From Gilliamella sp. wkB178 (lineage in GTDB: Bacteria > Pseudomonadota > Gammaproteobacteria > Enterobacterales > Orbaceae), in the NCBI RefSeq assembly GCF_001690705.1, contig NZ_LZGK01000014.1:62001-126000 (forward strand): DNA of 64,000 nucleotides, read 5' to 3'. The first letter of the stretch is position 1, and every line of letters starts with the position of its first letter. Below, in pieces: positions 51,594-62,580 of the stretch. Under the pieces are notes generated by a model, which saw only the letters and a program-made list of their open reading frames with translations, ran no database searches and was not told where the DNA came from. The position numbers and the translations under genes are program-made.

Positions 51594-52160
51594 TTATTTG
51601 TTGTCGATAACGACAGCTTTCTTGATATAAATAGGCTCAACAGGTACATTTTGGTGTGGGCCTACTCTTTTAGTCGGTACATTAACGATTTTATCAACTA
51701 CATCCATTCCTTTAATAACTTTTCCAAACACTGCATAACCATAGCTTTCGGGAGATTTATAATTGAGTGCATTATTATCAACTACGTTAATAAAGAATTG
51801 GCTAGTTGCACTATCAATAGCACTTGTTCTTGCCATAGCAATAGTACCACGATCATTTTTTAGACCATTATTAGCCTCATTTTTGATTGGTGGATTATTT
51901 TCTTTGAATTTTAATTGATCATCGGCACCACCACCTTGAATCATAAAGCCTGGTATTACACGATGGAAAGTTAGATTTTCGTAGAAACCATTGTTTACAT
52001 AATCAAGAAAATTTTTGGTACTTATTGGTGCATGCTCACTGTCTAATTCTATTTCTATATCGCCCATACTGGTTTGTAACAATACTTTGGTATCAGCTAT
52101 AGCTGCAGTGGAAAGCATAATTAAAAATAAACTTATAAATAACGTTTTGATTCTTTTCAT
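51594..52160 (-). CDS. ppiA: Periplasmic peptidyl-prolyl cis-trans isomerase A
   Basis: Cyclophilin-type isomerase of 188 residues. A signal peptide with a typical AxA site (AIA, cleavage after residue 22) directs it to the periplasm, which separates it from cytoplasmic PpiB. The catalytic cyclophilin motifs [30 protein letters not shown] and GYAVFGKVI are intact. Single gene. Confidence 0.93.
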   Translation of the reverse strand: MKRIKTLFISLFLIMLSTAAIADTKVLLQTSMGDIEIELDSEHAPISTKNFLDYVNNGFYENLTFHRVIPGFMIQGGGADDQLKFKENNPPIKNEANNGLKNDRGTIAMARTSAIDSATSQFFINVVDNNALNYKSPESYGYAVFGKVIKGMDVVDKIVNVPTKRVGPHQNVPVEPIYIKKAVVIDNK

Positions 52161-52351
52161 TTTTAAAATCCTCGACCAAATTTATTGGCAGATTATACCG
52201 AAAATTAAATTAATTTAAATAACAATATGCAAAATTAAGTAAAATTTTGTATACCAGATCGTAATTTTATTTACTGGTGATATAAAAATATTGCTAGATA
52301 AGTACATTATAGTTGAATCTATTTATGATAATTAACTGACGTTAATAATTT

Positions 52352-53023
52352 ATGCGCTGTATGTTATGTAATATGCCATTATATTTACCTAATCATGGTA
52401 TTTGTAATCAATGTATAAAAAACTTACCTAAGTTGGATAAAGTCTGCTATCGGTGTGGTTTACCTCATTCTTTGGTAACTGATATTTGTTATCGTTGTCG
52501 TGAAAAAAAGCCTTATTGGGATGATCTTGTTGCTGCCTCAGATTATATTAATCCATTAAAAAAATTGATTCATCATTTAAAATTCAATCAGAGGATTGAA
52601 GTACAACTGGCTCTTGCCAGATTAATGTTTTTAGCATGGTATAAAAGAAGAGAAGCTATGGGCATTAGTAAACCGGATTTAGTCACATGTGTGCCACTAC
52701 ATCATATTCGCTATTGGTCGCGGGGATTTAATCAAGCTCAATTATTGGCTAAACCAATAGCTAAATGGTTAAATCGAGATTTTGCACCTTATTTATTAGG
52801 TCGAAAGTCTCAAGCTGTAGATCAAAAGAATTTATCACTAGAACAGCGGTCGTTTAATGTTGAAAAGCTGTTTATTTGTAAACAAAATATAGCTAATAAA
52901 TCAGTCATGCTTATTGATGATATTGTTACATCTGGTAATACTATTAATGCTATTAGTAAGCAATTAAAAAATCGTGGAGCAATCAGAGTACAAATTATTT
53001 GTTTATGCCGTACAGTATTGTAA
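52352..53023 (+). CDS. gntX: ComF/GntX-family phosphoribosyltransferase-like protein
   Basis: A 223-residue protein with four CxxC pairs in the first 50 residues (a zinc-binding module: Cys3/6, 18/21, 32/35, 46/49) and a C-terminal PRTase fold with the PRPP loop VMLIDDIVTSGNT. Orthologs are required for DNA uptake in naturally competent bacteria (ComF), while E. coli calls it GntX. It lies directly before nfuA, as in E. coli. The molecular activity is unproven. Confidence 0.9.
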   Translation: MRCMLCNMPLYLPNHGICNQCIKNLPKLDKVCYRCGLPHSLVTDICYRCREKKPYWDDLVAASDYINPLKKLIHHLKFNQRIEVQLALARLMFLAWYKRREAMGISKPDLVTCVPLHHIRYWSRGFNQAQLLAKPIAKWLNRDFAPYLLGRKSQAVDQKNLSLEQRSFNVEKLFICKQNIANKSVMLIDDIVTSGNTINAISKQLKNRGAIRVQIICLCRTVL

Positions 53024-53124
53024 AATCTTAAACAGACCCTATAATAACCAACAAGGTTAGTCAACTATTATTATAAATGATGTGCGGTATTATTTATACC
53101 AAATTGCATCAGAGTGAGGGGCTT

Positions 53125-53709
53125 ATGTCTATAATTACCATTTCCGAATCAGCTCAACAGCATTTTAAGAAATTACTTGCTAATCAACCGGATGGTACAC
53201 AGATTCGCGTCTTTGTAATTAATCCCGGTACGCCAAGTGCTGAATGTGGTGTTTCATACTGCCCAGCTGATACTATTGAAGATAATGATATCGAGGAAAA
53301 ACAATCATCTGGATTTTCAGTTTATATTGATGAGATTAGTGCACCATTTTTAGAAGAAACGGTAATTGACTATGTTACTGATGAACTAGGCTCTCAATTA
53401 ACATTAAAAGCACCAAATTCAAAAATGAAAAAAGTTGCTGATGATGCTCCTTTAATAGAGCGTGTTAATTATGTGATTCAAGCACAAGTGAATCCACAAT
53501 TAGCAAGTCATGGAGGTCATGTTAGTTTGATTGAATTGACCGAAGATAATTATGTAGTGTTACAATTTGGTGGTGGTTGTAATGGTTGTTCAATGGTAGA
53601 TTATACCTTGAAAGAAGGAATCGAAAAGCAATTATTAGCCGAGTTTCCAGAGCTTGCGGGTGTTAAAGATGTTACGGAACACCAAGCAGGAAGTCACTCT
53701 TATTACTAA
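53125..53709 (+). CDS. nfuA: Fe-S biogenesis protein NfuA
   Basis: Carrier that receives 4Fe-4S clusters and passes them to target enzymes. The 194-residue protein has an N-terminal degenerate A-type domain ([21 protein letters not shown]) and a C-terminal Nfu domain with Cys152-x-x-Cys155 ([11 protein letters not shown]). I start at 53125 (MSIITISE), with GAGGGG upstream; the frame to 53077 adds unconserved residues. Confidence 0.95.
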   Translation: MSIITISESAQQHFKKLLANQPDGTQIRVFVINPGTPSAECGVSYCPADTIEDNDIEEKQSSGFSVYIDEISAPFLEETVIDYVTDELGSQLTLKAPNSKMKKVADDAPLIERVNYVIQAQVNPQLASHGGHVSLIELTEDNYVVLQFGGGCNGCSMVDYTLKEGIEKQLLAEFPELAGVKDVTEHQAGSHSYY

Positions 53710-53794
53710 AATAATTTTTATTTTATTCTTGCTTATTATGGTGATTAAGTCATAATCGCATGATGTTTTTCAGTTCACTATAAGATGGGGTTTT

Positions 53795-54700
53795 ATGAAT
53801 CAAGTTAGTATTATTTCAGATCTTATCGTTTGGATTGAGAAAAATCTGGAGCAGCCGTTATCTATCGATAATGTGGCGCTAAAATCTGGCTATTCAAAAT
53901 GGCATCTGCAACGGATGTTTAAAGAAGTAACTGGTCAAGTATTAGGTACATATATTCGTCATCGACGTTTAACTTATGCGGCGCTATCTTTACGCATGAC
54001 CAGCAAACCTATTTTAGATATAGCCATGCAGTATCGTTTCGATTCCCAACAAACGTTTACGCGGTCATTTAAAAAACAGTTTAATGAAACTCCAGCTAGC
54101 TATAGGCGAGCAGAGTTTTGGGATCCTACCGGATTAACACCAGCAATTGATTTAAATAAAAACCATCTTGCGTTACCCGAGCCAACTTTTGTTGATATGC
54201 CAAAGCAAAGATTTTGGGGAATTACTTATAAAAATAATTGTAATTTAAGTAGATTGTTGGATGAAGAAAATAATTTAAGAGTACAATTCTTTCATAACTA
54301 TTTGTCTCGATATTCTAATAAAAAAGAACAATTACCCGATAAGATTTATGCTTTTAGCCGAATTTTAAAAAGTAATGATAATGCTAATGAACAAGAATTA
54401 CTTTATACAATTGCTTTAGATCACAATAATGATCTTGAATATATTGAAGAAATTACCAGTGAAGGTGGGTTATATTTGTGTTTTAAATATATAGGTTCAC
54501 TTGATAATTTTAAAGATTTTATTTCTCAGGTACATCTGGCAGCAATGCCAGCTTTAAAGGTTCGTTTACGGGTAGGCAGTATAATTGAAATTCATCATAA
54601 CCGTCACGATGAGACGGTTGAATCGGTTAAAGATGTTCAATGTATGGAATGTGATTATTGTGTTCCTGTAGTAACAGAAGATGAAGTTAATCTTCATTAA
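53795..54700 (+). CDS. rob: AraC/XylS-family regulator Rob
   Basis: A 301-residue regulator. The N-terminal double HTH (KSGYSKWHLQRMFKEVTGQVLGTYIRHRRL and DIAMQYRFDSQQTFTRSFKKQF) is nearly that of E. coli Rob, and the C-terminal part is the GyrI-like effector-binding domain that separates Rob from MarA and SoxS. In E. coli it controls the mar/sox/rob regulon of efflux and stress genes. Single gene, convergent with trpR. Confidence 0.92.
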   Translation: MNQVSIISDLIVWIEKNLEQPLSIDNVALKSGYSKWHLQRMFKEVTGQVLGTYIRHRRLTYAALSLRMTSKPILDIAMQYRFDSQQTFTRSFKKQFNETPASYRRAEFWDPTGLTPAIDLNKNHLALPEPTFVDMPKQRFWGITYKNNCNLSRLLDEENNLRVQFFHNYLSRYSNKKEQLPDKIYAFSRILKSNDNANEQELLYTIALDHNNDLEYIEEITSEGGLYLCFKYIGSLDNFKDFISQVHLAAMPALKVRLRVGSIIEIHHNRHDETVESVKDVQCMECDYCVPVVTEDEVNLH

Positions 54701-54723
54701 GATCTGTAATCTTAAATACAAAT

Positions 54724-55029
54724 TTATTCATCATTCAATTTTAATAAAGTCTTTTCTAACCAAGTTTTAAATTCTGGTGTGGCTTCTTTTAAACTATTTG
54801 ATCCCCGGGTTACTGTTGCTATACCTATCCCTAGTTGTTCTTTAAGTTGACGTTGATTAATTGAACCATCAAGTAATGAGTGAATAATTTTCACTCGTGT
54901 GATTAAAGCTTCCCTTTCATCAGCCGTCATGAGCAGTTTTAACATATCAATTGCATAACCATCATTAAATGCTTGGTGTAAGATTGCTATTGTTTGTTGC
55001 CATTGTTCAGTTTTCATTTTAAATACCAT
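54724..55029 (-). CDS. trpR: Trp operon repressor
   Basis: Tryptophan-dependent repressor, about 101 residues. Helix-turn-helix QRQLKEQLGIGIATVTRGSNSLK and the flanking core TADEREALITRVKIIHSLLDG match TrpR. The start ATG shares a base with the slt stop (TAATG), giving tight coupling; another ATG lies at 55017. slt-trpR is the E. coli gene order. No trp operon is in the window. Confidence 0.94.
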   Translation of the reverse strand: MVFKMKTEQWQQTIAILHQAFNDGYAIDMLKLLMTADEREALITRVKIIHSLLDGSINQRQLKEQLGIGIATVTRGSNSLKEATPEFKTWLEKTLLKLNDE

Positions 55030-56972
55030 TAATATTGTCGTTCGAATTCATTTTTAGAAAGAATATTAGTGTTTGGTTGCCCTAAAATTATTTGATAAAT
55101 ATAAGCGTAAACTAGTACATTTTTGACATAGTTGCGCGTTTCTGTAAAAGGAATGCTATCAATAAAAGCGATAACATCAAGCTTACCATCACTGGTGTTA
55201 AGCCAACGTTTTACTCGGTTAGGTCCAGCGTTATATGCAGCAGAAGCTAGAATACGATTATTATCATTTAGTAGGTATAAATTATTTAAAAAATAAGTAC
55301 CTAATTGTATGTTTATTTGAGGGTCAAATAATTGTGACGGTGAGTAATAAGTCACAGAACTAACTTTTTTTGCTGTTTCTTTTGCTGTTGCTGGCATTAA
55401 TTGCATTAAACCACTAGCACCAGTAGGTGATTGTACGCTGGAGTCAAATGCACTTTCTTGACGAGAAATGGCTAATGCATAGGATAAAGGAATTGCTTTA
55501 TCATTTAATGCTTGAATATAGAAATCATTATACATAATAGGTAAACGTTCAGTCCAATTATCCCATAACTTGCCGACAATTGTTGCTTGGATGCTAAGAT
55601 CCCCCCAACCTTTTTGGTAAGCATATTTGGCCAAATTTAAGTATTCATTGTTGGCTGTATGGTTATTTAACATATAGCGCCATTCACGATTAGACTCAGC
55701 TAACATGCCCCAATATCGTAATTCAGCAATTCTTTGTATAACTGGTTTATTTTCATATTTATCTTTTAAGTTAGTAAATTCGGTTTTTGAAATATTAGTT
55801 GATTGATTATTAAGTGAATAGGGTTTATTCAATTGCTGAGCACTAACCATGCCATAAAAACCGCGATTATTTGTTAGTGTTTGTAAAATAGTATTAGCTT
55901 CATTTTTTTGATTATTATTGATTAACACTTGTGCTTGCCAATATTGCCAATCTTCTTTTGTCTTTGCTTCAGAAGGTAGTAGATCCAACCAATAACTGAT
56001 ATCCGTATAATTATTTTCGCTAATTGCCAAACGAATGCGTTTTTCAATTAATGTAGTATCGTGGCTTTTAGCAATATAATCATCGCGCCATTTAATTTGA
56101 TCGTTAGTTACTGAATCATTAAAGTAACTATTGGCTAAACTTTTTTGCAATAAACTTTGTTCAGTTTCATTTAATGTTTGTTGTTTAATTAATTGTGGTA
56201 ACAAGGAGGCAGCTAGATTCATATCTGCTTTAACTAAACGAGGAAAAGATGCTATAACAATTTTTTTAGTAAATGGGCTAGGGGTTATATTCTTCGAAAA
56301 ATCAGCTAGTTTTCGCGGATTATCTAATAAAGCTAATAAATTAGCTTTGGTGGTTTTGTAGTCGGATTCTAATAAATTAGTTAGATGACGAGCTAGCCTT
56401 AAATTGTTTGTTTCAAAGGCTAATTCTGTACGCAGTAATATCAAATTAGCCGTTCGATTACCTGCTTGAGCCCAGGCATCTAATAATGGATCGCATTCTG
56501 AAGGCAGTTCTTTACCTGTCCTCCATAATTCGTCAATAGTACTAAAAGCAGATTCATTATCACCTTGCTGTAATAATGCATAGTTATATCGACAAGTTGA
56601 TATCATAGAGTTGTCTTTAGGAAACGCAACAATTGAATTCCAATCTTGGCGATTGGTTAATTCGGTTAAGTAAGCTTGAATAAGTGATGAAGTTAAAGGA
56701 AATTCATTATATTCATTAACAAAATTGCTTACTATTTGTGGTTGAAGCATTGTCAGGTTTTTTTGAAAAAATTGAACGGCTACATAAGGATATAGAGAAT
56801 AACTCTTTAAGGAGTTAAGTAATGTTTGTTGTTCATCAAAATTCATTGATTGATAGGAGTTAAGCCATTTTTGATAATTTACTCGTAGATCTTGTTGAGA
56901 ATAACTTGCTAAACTATTTCTTGAAAAAAAGAATAGCCCTATTATCAAAAAATAACGTAAAACTAATTTCAT
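55029..56972 (-). CDS. slt: Soluble lytic murein transglycosylase (Slt70)
   Basis: Periplasmic enzyme cleaving peptidoglycan with formation of 1,6-anhydro-MurNAc. The 647-residue protein (E. coli 645) has a signal peptide ending near LAS at residue 23, a long helical U-domain, and a C-terminal SLT domain. Its catalytic Glu506 is in ISRQESAFDSS, followed by SGLMQLMPATA and AYNAGPNRV. Confidence 0.94.
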   Translation of the reverse strand: MKLVLRYFLIIGLFFFSRNSLASYSQQDLRVNYQKWLNSYQSMNFDEQQTLLNSLKSYSLYPYVAVQFFQKNLTMLQPQIVSNFVNEYNEFPLTSSLIQAYLTELTNRQDWNSIVAFPKDNSMISTCRYNYALLQQGDNESAFSTIDELWRTGKELPSECDPLLDAWAQAGNRTANLILLRTELAFETNNLRLARHLTNLLESDYKTTKANLLALLDNPRKLADFSKNITPSPFTKKIVIASFPRLVKADMNLAASLLPQLIKQQTLNETEQSLLQKSLANSYFNDSVTNDQIKWRDDYIAKSHDTTLIEKRIRLAISENNYTDISYWLDLLPSEAKTKEDWQYWQAQVLINNNQKNEANTILQTLTNNRGFYGMVSAQQLNKPYSLNNQSTNISKTEFTNLKDKYENKPVIQRIAELRYWGMLAESNREWRYMLNNHTANNEYLNLAKYAYQKGWGDLSIQATIVGKLWDNWTERLPIMYNDFYIQALNDKAIPLSYALAISRQESAFDSSVQSPTGASGLMQLMPATAKETAKKVSSVTYYSPSQLFDPQINIQLGTYFLNNLYLLNDNNRILASAAYNAGPNRVKRWLNTSDGKLDVIAFIDSIPFTETRNYVKNVLVYAYIYQIILGQPNTNILSKNEFERQY

Positions 56973-57073
56973 CCTTAAACTCCTGTATCAAATTAGTTTA
57001 TTAGATTAGCATATTATGTTATTGCTCGTCGATGAAGAACTATAGTTTAATTCCTACTAAAATGCTCAACTAA

Positions 57074-57105
57074 ATACTTGACTAAACTAAGAGGATATAT
57101 ACAAT
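57074..57105 (+). promoter_or_regulatory. isc promoter with IscR type 1 site
   Basis: The 25 bp at 57074-57098 match the IscR type 1 consensus at about 20 positions (left half ATACTTGACT complete). The site covers the -35 TTGACT (57078-57083); a TACAAT -10 lies 16 bp further (57100-57105). Binding of 2Fe-2S IscR here would repress the operon, as in E. coli. Confidence 0.7.
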
Positions 57106-57136
57106 ATTAACTATCAATAATTGAGGGATATGATTA

Positions 57137-57592
57137 ATGAAGTTAACATCAAAAGGGCGATATGCAGTAACTGCAATGCTGGATGTTGCATTACATTCTA
57201 ATGCCGGTCCAGTATCACTTGCCGATATTTCAGTGCGTCAGGAAATCTCTCTCTCTTATCTTGAACAATTGTTTGCCCGATTACGGAAAAATGGCTTAGT
57301 TATGAGCGTAAGGGGTCCTGGTGGTGGTTATGTACTCAGCCGAAGCATGGATCAAATTGCGATTAGTTCTATTGTTAAAGCAGTAAATGAAAATGTACAT
57401 GCAACAAAATGTAATGGAGAAAAGGGTTGCCAAGGCGGTGTAAAATGTTTAACCCATTCTCTATGGAATGACCTAAGCGATCGTATAGATGATTTTTTAA
57501 CCAGTATTACCTTAAGTGAATTAGTTAATAACAAAGAAGTTAAAGCGGTAGCTGATAGACAAACCAATTTACAGCGCGTTAGAGTTAATTAA
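57137..57592 (+). CDS. iscR: Iron-sulfur cluster regulator IscR
   Basis: Rrf2-family repressor and Fe-S sensor, 151 residues. The winged helix is at the N terminus ([28 protein letters not shown]), and the cluster ligands are Cys92, Cys98, Cys104 and His107 ([17 protein letters not shown]). First gene of the isc operon and likely autoregulated through the site upstream. Divergent from slt. Confidence 0.97.
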   Translation: MKLTSKGRYAVTAMLDVALHSNAGPVSLADISVRQEISLSYLEQLFARLRKNGLVMSVRGPGGGYVLSRSMDQIAISSIVKAVNENVHATKCNGEKGCQGGVKCLTHSLWNDLSDRIDDFLTSITLSELVNNKEVKAVADRQTNLQRVRVN

Positions 57593-57630
57593 TAAAAGAA
57601 AAATATAAAGTTTTTAATTTGGAGCAATTA

Positions 57631-58845
57631 ATGAAATTACCTATTTATATGGATTATGCAGCGACTACTCCAGTAGATCCAAGAGTTGCTGAAAAAATGA
57701 TGCAATATCTAACTCCAGATGGGATTTTTGGTAATCCGGCCTCTCGATCACATAAATTTGGTTGGCAAGCAGAAGAAGCCGTCGATATAGCACGTAATCA
57801 AATTGCTGATCTGATTGGTGCAGATTCTCGAGAAATAGTGTTTACATCAGGTGCAACAGAAGCTGATAACCTTGCTATCAAAGGTGCTGCTCATTTTAAT
57901 CAAGCAAAAGGTAAGCATATTATTACCTGCAAAACGGAACATAAAGCTGTACTGGATACTTGCCGTCAATTAGAGCGTGAAGGATATGAGGTTACTTATT
58001 TAGCACCAGAATCAAACGGTATAATTGATCTCGCTAAATTAGCGGCTGTAATGCGCCCAGATACAACAGTTGTATCAATTATGCACGTAAATAATGAAAC
58101 TGGAGTGGTTCAAGACATTGAAAAAATAGGTGAAATGTGTCGGCAAAGAAAAATTGTTTTCCATGTTGATGCGACCCAAAGTGTTGGTAAATTACCAATA
58201 GATCTTACTAAATTAAAAGTTGATTTAATGTCTTTTTCAGGTCATAAGATCTATGGTCCTAAAGGTATTGGTGGTCTTTATGTAAGGCGTAAGCCTCGAG
58301 TACGTATTGAAGCTCAAATGCATGGTGGTGGACATGAAAGAGGCATGCGTTCAGGTACTTTACCAGTTCATCAAATTGTAGGTATGGGTGAAGCTTATCG
58401 TATTGCTAAAGAAGAAATGGCAACAGAAATGCCACGTTTATTGGCTTTGAAAAACCGCTTATGGAATGGCTTAAAAGATATTGAAGAAGTTTATCTTAAT
58501 GGTTCTTTAGAGCATAGTGCACCAAATATTATTAATATTAGCTTTGCTTATATTGAAGGTGAATCATTGATGATGGCACTAAAAGATTTAGCTGTGTCAT
58601 CGGGATCTGCTTGTACATCTGCTAGTTTAGAACCTTCTTATGTTTTGCGAGCATTAGGCCTTAATGATGAGTTGGCTCATAGTTCAATTCGTTTTTCCTT
58701 TGGTCGTTTTAGTACTGAAGAAGAAGTCGATTATGTTATTAAACTAATTAAAAATTCTATAGGTAAATTAAGAGATTTATCCCCAATTTGGGAAATGTTT
58801 AAACAAGGCGTTGATCTAACTAAAATCAAATGGTCTGCACATTAA
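57631..58845 (+). CDS. iscS: Cysteine desulfurase IscS
   Basis: Main sulfur donor for Fe-S clusters, thiamine and tRNA thiolation. The 404 residues equal E. coli IscS. The PLP lysine is in [13 protein letters not shown] and the persulfide cysteine in [21 protein letters not shown]. Start at the ATG 57631 ([14 protein letters not shown]), with GGAG just upstream; the frame also has a TTG at 57619 overlapping that site. Confidence 0.98.
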   Translation: MKLPIYMDYAATTPVDPRVAEKMMQYLTPDGIFGNPASRSHKFGWQAEEAVDIARNQIADLIGADSREIVFTSGATEADNLAIKGAAHFNQAKGKHIITCKTEHKAVLDTCRQLEREGYEVTYLAPESNGIIDLAKLAAVMRPDTTVVSIMHVNNETGVVQDIEKIGEMCRQRKIVFHVDATQSVGKLPIDLTKLKVDLMSFSGHKIYGPKGIGGLYVRRKPRVRIEAQMHGGGHERGMRSGTLPVHQIVGMGEAYRIAKEEMATEMPRLLALKNRLWNGLKDIEEVYLNGSLEHSAPNIINISFAYIEGESLMMALKDLAVSSGSACTSASLEPSYVLRALGLNDELAHSSIRFSFGRFSTEEEVDYVIKLIKNSIGKLRDLSPIWEMFKQGVDLTKIKWSAH

Positions 58846-58860
58846 AATTAGGAGTAAATT

Positions 58861-59247
58861 ATGGCGTATAGTGAAAAGGTTGTTGATCATTATGAAAATC
58901 CTCGTAATGTAGGTTCTTTTGATCAAAATGATCCTAATGTGGGTAGTGGCATGGTGGGTGCACCTGCGTGTGGTGATGTTATGCGCTTACAAATCAAAGT
59001 GAATGATGATGGGATTATTGAAGATGCTAAGTTTAAGACTTATGGATGTGGTAGTGCAATTGCATCGAGCTCACTGGTGACTGAATGGATAAAAGGTAAG
59101 TCTTTAGATGAAGCTGAAGCGATAAAAAATACCGATATTGCTAAAGAACTTGCTTTACCACCTGTTAAAATTCATTGTTCAATTTTGGCTGAAGATGCAA
59201 TCAAAGCTGCAATTGAAGATTATAAAACTAAAAAAGGACAACACTAA
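58861..59247 (+). CDS. iscU: Fe-S cluster assembly scaffold IscU
   Basis: 128-residue scaffold on which clusters form. Ligands Cys37 (GAPACGDVM), Asp39, Cys63 ([10 protein letters not shown]) and Cys106 ([10 protein letters not shown]) are all present. LPPVKIHC contains the HscA-recognition LPPVK motif (residues 99-103). The stop overlaps the iscA start by one base. Confidence 0.98.
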   Translation: MAYSEKVVDHYENPRNVGSFDQNDPNVGSGMVGAPACGDVMRLQIKVNDDGIIEDAKFKTYGCGSAIASSSLVTEWIKGKSLDEAEAIKNTDIAKELALPPVKIHCSILAEDAIKAAIEDYKTKKGQH

Positions 59248-59570
59248 TGGCAATTACCTTAACCAGTAGTGCAGCTAATCGTGTTCAATCTTTTTTAGCT
59301 AATCGAGGTAAAGGAGTCGGTCTTCGATTAGGAGTTAAGACATCGGGTTGTTCTGGCATGGCTTATGTTTTAGAGTTTGCCGATACCATCAATGATGAAG
59401 ATAGTGTATTTGAAGATAAAAATGTCAAAGTGATTGTTGATAAAAAAAGTTTAGTTTACATTGATGGAACTGAACTTGATTTTGTTAAAGAGGGATTAAA
59501 CGAAGGTTTCAAATTTAATAATCCCAATGCACAAAATGAATGTGGTTGCGGCGAAAGCTTTAATGTTTAA
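59247..59570 (+). CDS. iscA: Fe-S cluster assembly protein IscA
   Basis: A-type carrier of 107 residues. Cys35 (TSGCSGMAY) and the Cys99/Cys101 pair near the C terminus (NECGCGESF) are conserved. TAATG junction with iscU. Confidence 0.97.
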   Translation: MAITLTSSAANRVQSFLANRGKGVGLRLGVKTSGCSGMAYVLEFADTINDEDSVFEDKNVKVIVDKKSLVYIDGTELDFVKEGLNEGFKFNNPNAQNECGCGESFNV

Positions 59571-59584
59571 TTGGATCTATTATC

Positions 59585-60103
59585 ATGACTAATTACTTTG
59601 AGCTATTTGAATTACCTACTCAATTACCTGTTGATACCACAATATTGACCAAACATTATCAGCAATTGCAAAGGCAATACCATCCAGATAATTTTGCTTC
59701 CGTAAATGATAATGAAAAAGTCTTAATCATTCAGAAATCAGCAATGATTAATGATGCATATAAAATATTAAAGAATCCTATTACAGCAGCAGAATATTTT
59801 TTATCTCTCCAAGGTTTTGACGTTTCAACAGAACAGAATATTATCCATGATGCTGATTTTTTACTGGAACAATTTTCTCTACGTGAGAGGCTTGATAATA
59901 TAGAAAATCAGGATGATTTTGATTTATTAGATGATTTTCATGCTGAAATTGTTGAATGTAGAAAAAATGTTTATGATCAATTATTGCAATATATTAAAGA
60001 GCAAGATTGGAAAGCTGCACTTAATCACATCTATAAAATTCGTTATCTCAACAGATTAATTGAACAAATTGAAAAGATACAAGAAAAGCAGTTTGCTTTA
60101 TAA
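59585..60103 (+). CDS. hscB: Co-chaperone HscB
   Basis: J protein that brings IscU to HscA. A 172-residue protein with an N-terminal J domain containing an intact HPD at residues 33-35 (QYHPDNFA) and a C-terminal three-helix IscU-binding domain. It contrasts with the HPE variant in the HscC-linked J-like protein. Confidence 0.96.
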   Translation: MTNYFELFELPTQLPVDTTILTKHYQQLQRQYHPDNFASVNDNEKVLIIQKSAMINDAYKILKNPITAAEYFLSLQGFDVSTEQNIIHDADFLLEQFSLRERLDNIENQDDFDLLDDFHAEIVECRKNVYDQLLQYIKEQDWKAALNHIYKIRYLNRLIEQIEKIQEKQFAL

Positions 60104-60139
60104 TTTGAGATAAATAAATGTCAATTAGAGATATATTAC

Positions 60140-61999
60140 ATGGTACTTTTACAGATCAGTGAACCCGGACAAACACCAGCCCCTCATCAACGTCGTTTAG
60201 CAATAGGCATTGATCTAGGAACAACTAACTCATTAGTTGCAACTGTACGTAGTGGAAAAAGCGAAGTTTTAGCTGATTTAGAAGATGAACCATTATTACC
60301 TTCAGTTGTACATTATGGGCGCGACCATGATGACAATCTTATTGTTACTGTTGGGAAAAATGCTAAAATTAATTCAGCTAAAGATCCACAGAATACTGTT
60401 AGTTCAATCAAACGACTCATGGGTAGAAGTTTATCTGATCTTGATCTATCCCAGTTCCCTTATTCATTTTCGCAAAGTGAAAATGGTGTACCTTTGCTTA
60501 ATTTACCTAATGATCAAGTTAATCCAGTACAGGTTTCCTCAGAAATTTTATTGGCACTAGTTAATCGAGCTAAAGAGGCATTAACTGGCGAAATTGATGG
60601 TGCAGTGATTACTGTTCCTGCCTATTTTGATGATGCTCAACGGCAAGCAACTAAGGATGCAGCTAAATTAGCTGGACTACATGTATTACGTCTTTTAAAT
60701 GAACCAACATCAGCAGCTATTGCTTATGGTTTAGACTCCGGTAAAGAAGGGGTAATTGCAGTTTATGATCTAGGTGGTGGGACATTTGATATTTCTATTT
60801 TGCGTTTACATAAAGGTGTATTTGAAGTTTTAGCAACTAGTGGCGATTCTGCACTTGGTGGTGATGATTTTGATCGCTTGCTTGCAGACTACATAAAATT
60901 AGAATTGGGAATTGATAATAATACCGATCCTTTTCTTAATCAGACAATCATTAATCAAGCTGTTAATGCAAAAATTGCCTTAAGTAATCAAGATTCCGTT
61001 TTATTTAATCTTGATAATCAATCATTGGTAATAACTCGAAAGCAATTTGAAAAGTTAATCGAACCGTTGGTAAAAAAAACTTTAGCTGTGTGTCGAAGAG
61101 CGCTAAAAGATGCCAATATTAGTATTCATGAAGTAGTGGAAGTTGTCATGGTTGGAGGGTCTACCCGAGTACCGTTAGTTCGCCAGTTAGTGGGGAATTA
61201 TTTCCAAGCAGAACCTCTAACTTCTATTGATCCCGACAAAGTGGTTGCGATTGGTGCTGCCATACAAGCAGATATCTTGGTCGGTAATAAACCTGATTCT
61301 GATATGTTATTGCTAGATGTAATTCCCTTATCTTTAGGAATTGAAACTATGGGGGAACTGGTTGAAAAAATTATTCCTCGTAATAGTACTATTCCATGCG
61401 CAAGAGCTCAAGAGTTTACAACATTTAAAGATGGTCAAACCGCGATGTTAATCCATGTTTTACAAGGTGAGCGAGAAAGTGTTGCTGATTGCCGATCATT
61501 AGCAAAATTCACTTTGCATGGAATACCTCCTATGTCTGCTGGAGCAGCTCATATTAGAGTCACCTTTCAAGTTGATGCTGATGGTTTATTAAGCGTTACT
61601 GCTATGGAGAAATCGACGGGAATTGAAGCTGCAATTCAGGTTAAACCATCTTATGGGCTAACGGATAATGAAATTGCTAGTATGATTCAAGATTCAATAA
61701 ATTATGCTGAACAAGATAAGCAATCTAGACTACTTACAGAACAAAAAGTTGAAGCAGCAAGAGTACTTGAAAGTTTGCAAAGTGCTTTAGATAAAGATGC
61801 AGATTTATTAAATGAACAACAACTTAATCAAATTTTAGTTGCTAAGCATCAGTTAGAGGCAGCTAGTCATGCGAACAATAGTTACGAAATTGAAAAACAA
61901 ATTAAAATTGTTGATAACGTTACTCAAGAATTCGCAGCAAAGCGTATGGATCGATCTATTCGTGAAGCATTAGCTGGTCATAAGGTTGATGATATTTAA
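60140..61999 (+). CDS. hscA: Hsp70-family chaperone HscA
   Basis: Specialised Hsp70 that releases clusters from IscU; 619 residues (E. coli 616). The ATPase motifs [47 protein letters not shown] and [13 protein letters not shown] are intact, as is the full substrate-binding domain. Only a weak ribosome site (AGAGA) is seen, so coupling with hscB is likely. Confidence 0.97.
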   Translation: MVLLQISEPGQTPAPHQRRLAIGIDLGTTNSLVATVRSGKSEVLADLEDEPLLPSVVHYGRDHDDNLIVTVGKNAKINSAKDPQNTVSSIKRLMGRSLSDLDLSQFPYSFSQSENGVPLLNLPNDQVNPVQVSSEILLALVNRAKEALTGEIDGAVITVPAYFDDAQRQATKDAAKLAGLHVLRLLNEPTSAAIAYGLDSGKEGVIAVYDLGGGTFDISILRLHKGVFEVLATSGDSALGGDDFDRLLADYIKLELGIDNNTDPFLNQTIINQAVNAKIALSNQDSVLFNLDNQSLVITRKQFEKLIEPLVKKTLAVCRRALKDANISIHEVVEVVMVGGSTRVPLVRQLVGNYFQAEPLTSIDPDKVVAIGAAIQADILVGNKPDSDMLLLDVIPLSLGIETMGELVEKIIPRNSTIPCARAQEFTTFKDGQTAMLIHVLQGERESVADCRSLAKFTLHGIPPMSAGAAHIRVTFQVDADGLLSVTAMEKSTGIEAAIQVKPSYGLTDNEIASMIQDSINYAEQDKQSRLLTEQKVEAARVLESLQSALDKDADLLNEQQLNQILVAKHQLEAASHANNSYEIEKQIKIVDNVTQEFAAKRMDRSIREALAGHKVDDI

Positions 62000-62013
62000 T
62001 TAACGGGATTATT

Positions 62014-62352
62014 ATGCCAAAAATTACTTTTTTACCCAATGCTGATCTTTGCCCAGAAGGGAAAGTTGTTGAGGCAGAGGAAGGGGAATCTATTTTAGAA
62101 GTCGCGTTACGCAATGATATTGAAATTGAACATGCTTGTGAAATGTCCTGTGCTTGCTCAACATGTCATTGTATTGTTCGAAAAGGTTTTGATTCTTTAG
62201 AAGAAAGCGATGAACAAGAAGATGATATGCTTGATAAAGCATGGGGTGTTGAACCTCAGAGCCGTTTAAGTTGCCAAGCTCGCGTTACTGATGAAGATCT
62301 TGAAGTTGAAATTCCAAGATATAGCTTAAATCATGCCAAAGAAGATCATTAA
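62014..62352 (+). CDS. fdx: Isc-type 2Fe-2S ferredoxin
   Basis: Adrenodoxin-like electron donor for cluster assembly, 112 residues. Cluster ligands Cys42, Cys48, Cys51 and Cys87 are conserved (HACEMSCACSTC, LSCQAR). It is the last gene of the isc operon here: no iscX or pepB follows, unlike E. coli. A weak hairpin with T run (62354-62380) follows the stop. Confidence 0.97.
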   Translation: MPKITFLPNADLCPEGKVVEAEEGESILEVALRNDIEIEHACEMSCACSTCHCIVRKGFDSLEESDEQEDDMLDKAWGVEPQSRLSCQARVTDEDLEVEIPRYSLNHAKEDH

Positions 62353-62580
62353 TGCCACATTAAAGTGGGTTTATTTTTATAATTTAACTATGTATTTTAT
62401 TAATTTTTTATTTTAGTAATCTTACTGTGATAATAATCATATTTTCTTACTAATATTGTTACCTAGTTTTTAACTCTATTATCATAAAACAGATGACTTA
62501 ACTTGCCAAATTAGCTTCAGAAATAGCTCTCCATTATTGCAATATCCGATAAGTTATATTATAAACTTACTCCGTAAAAA

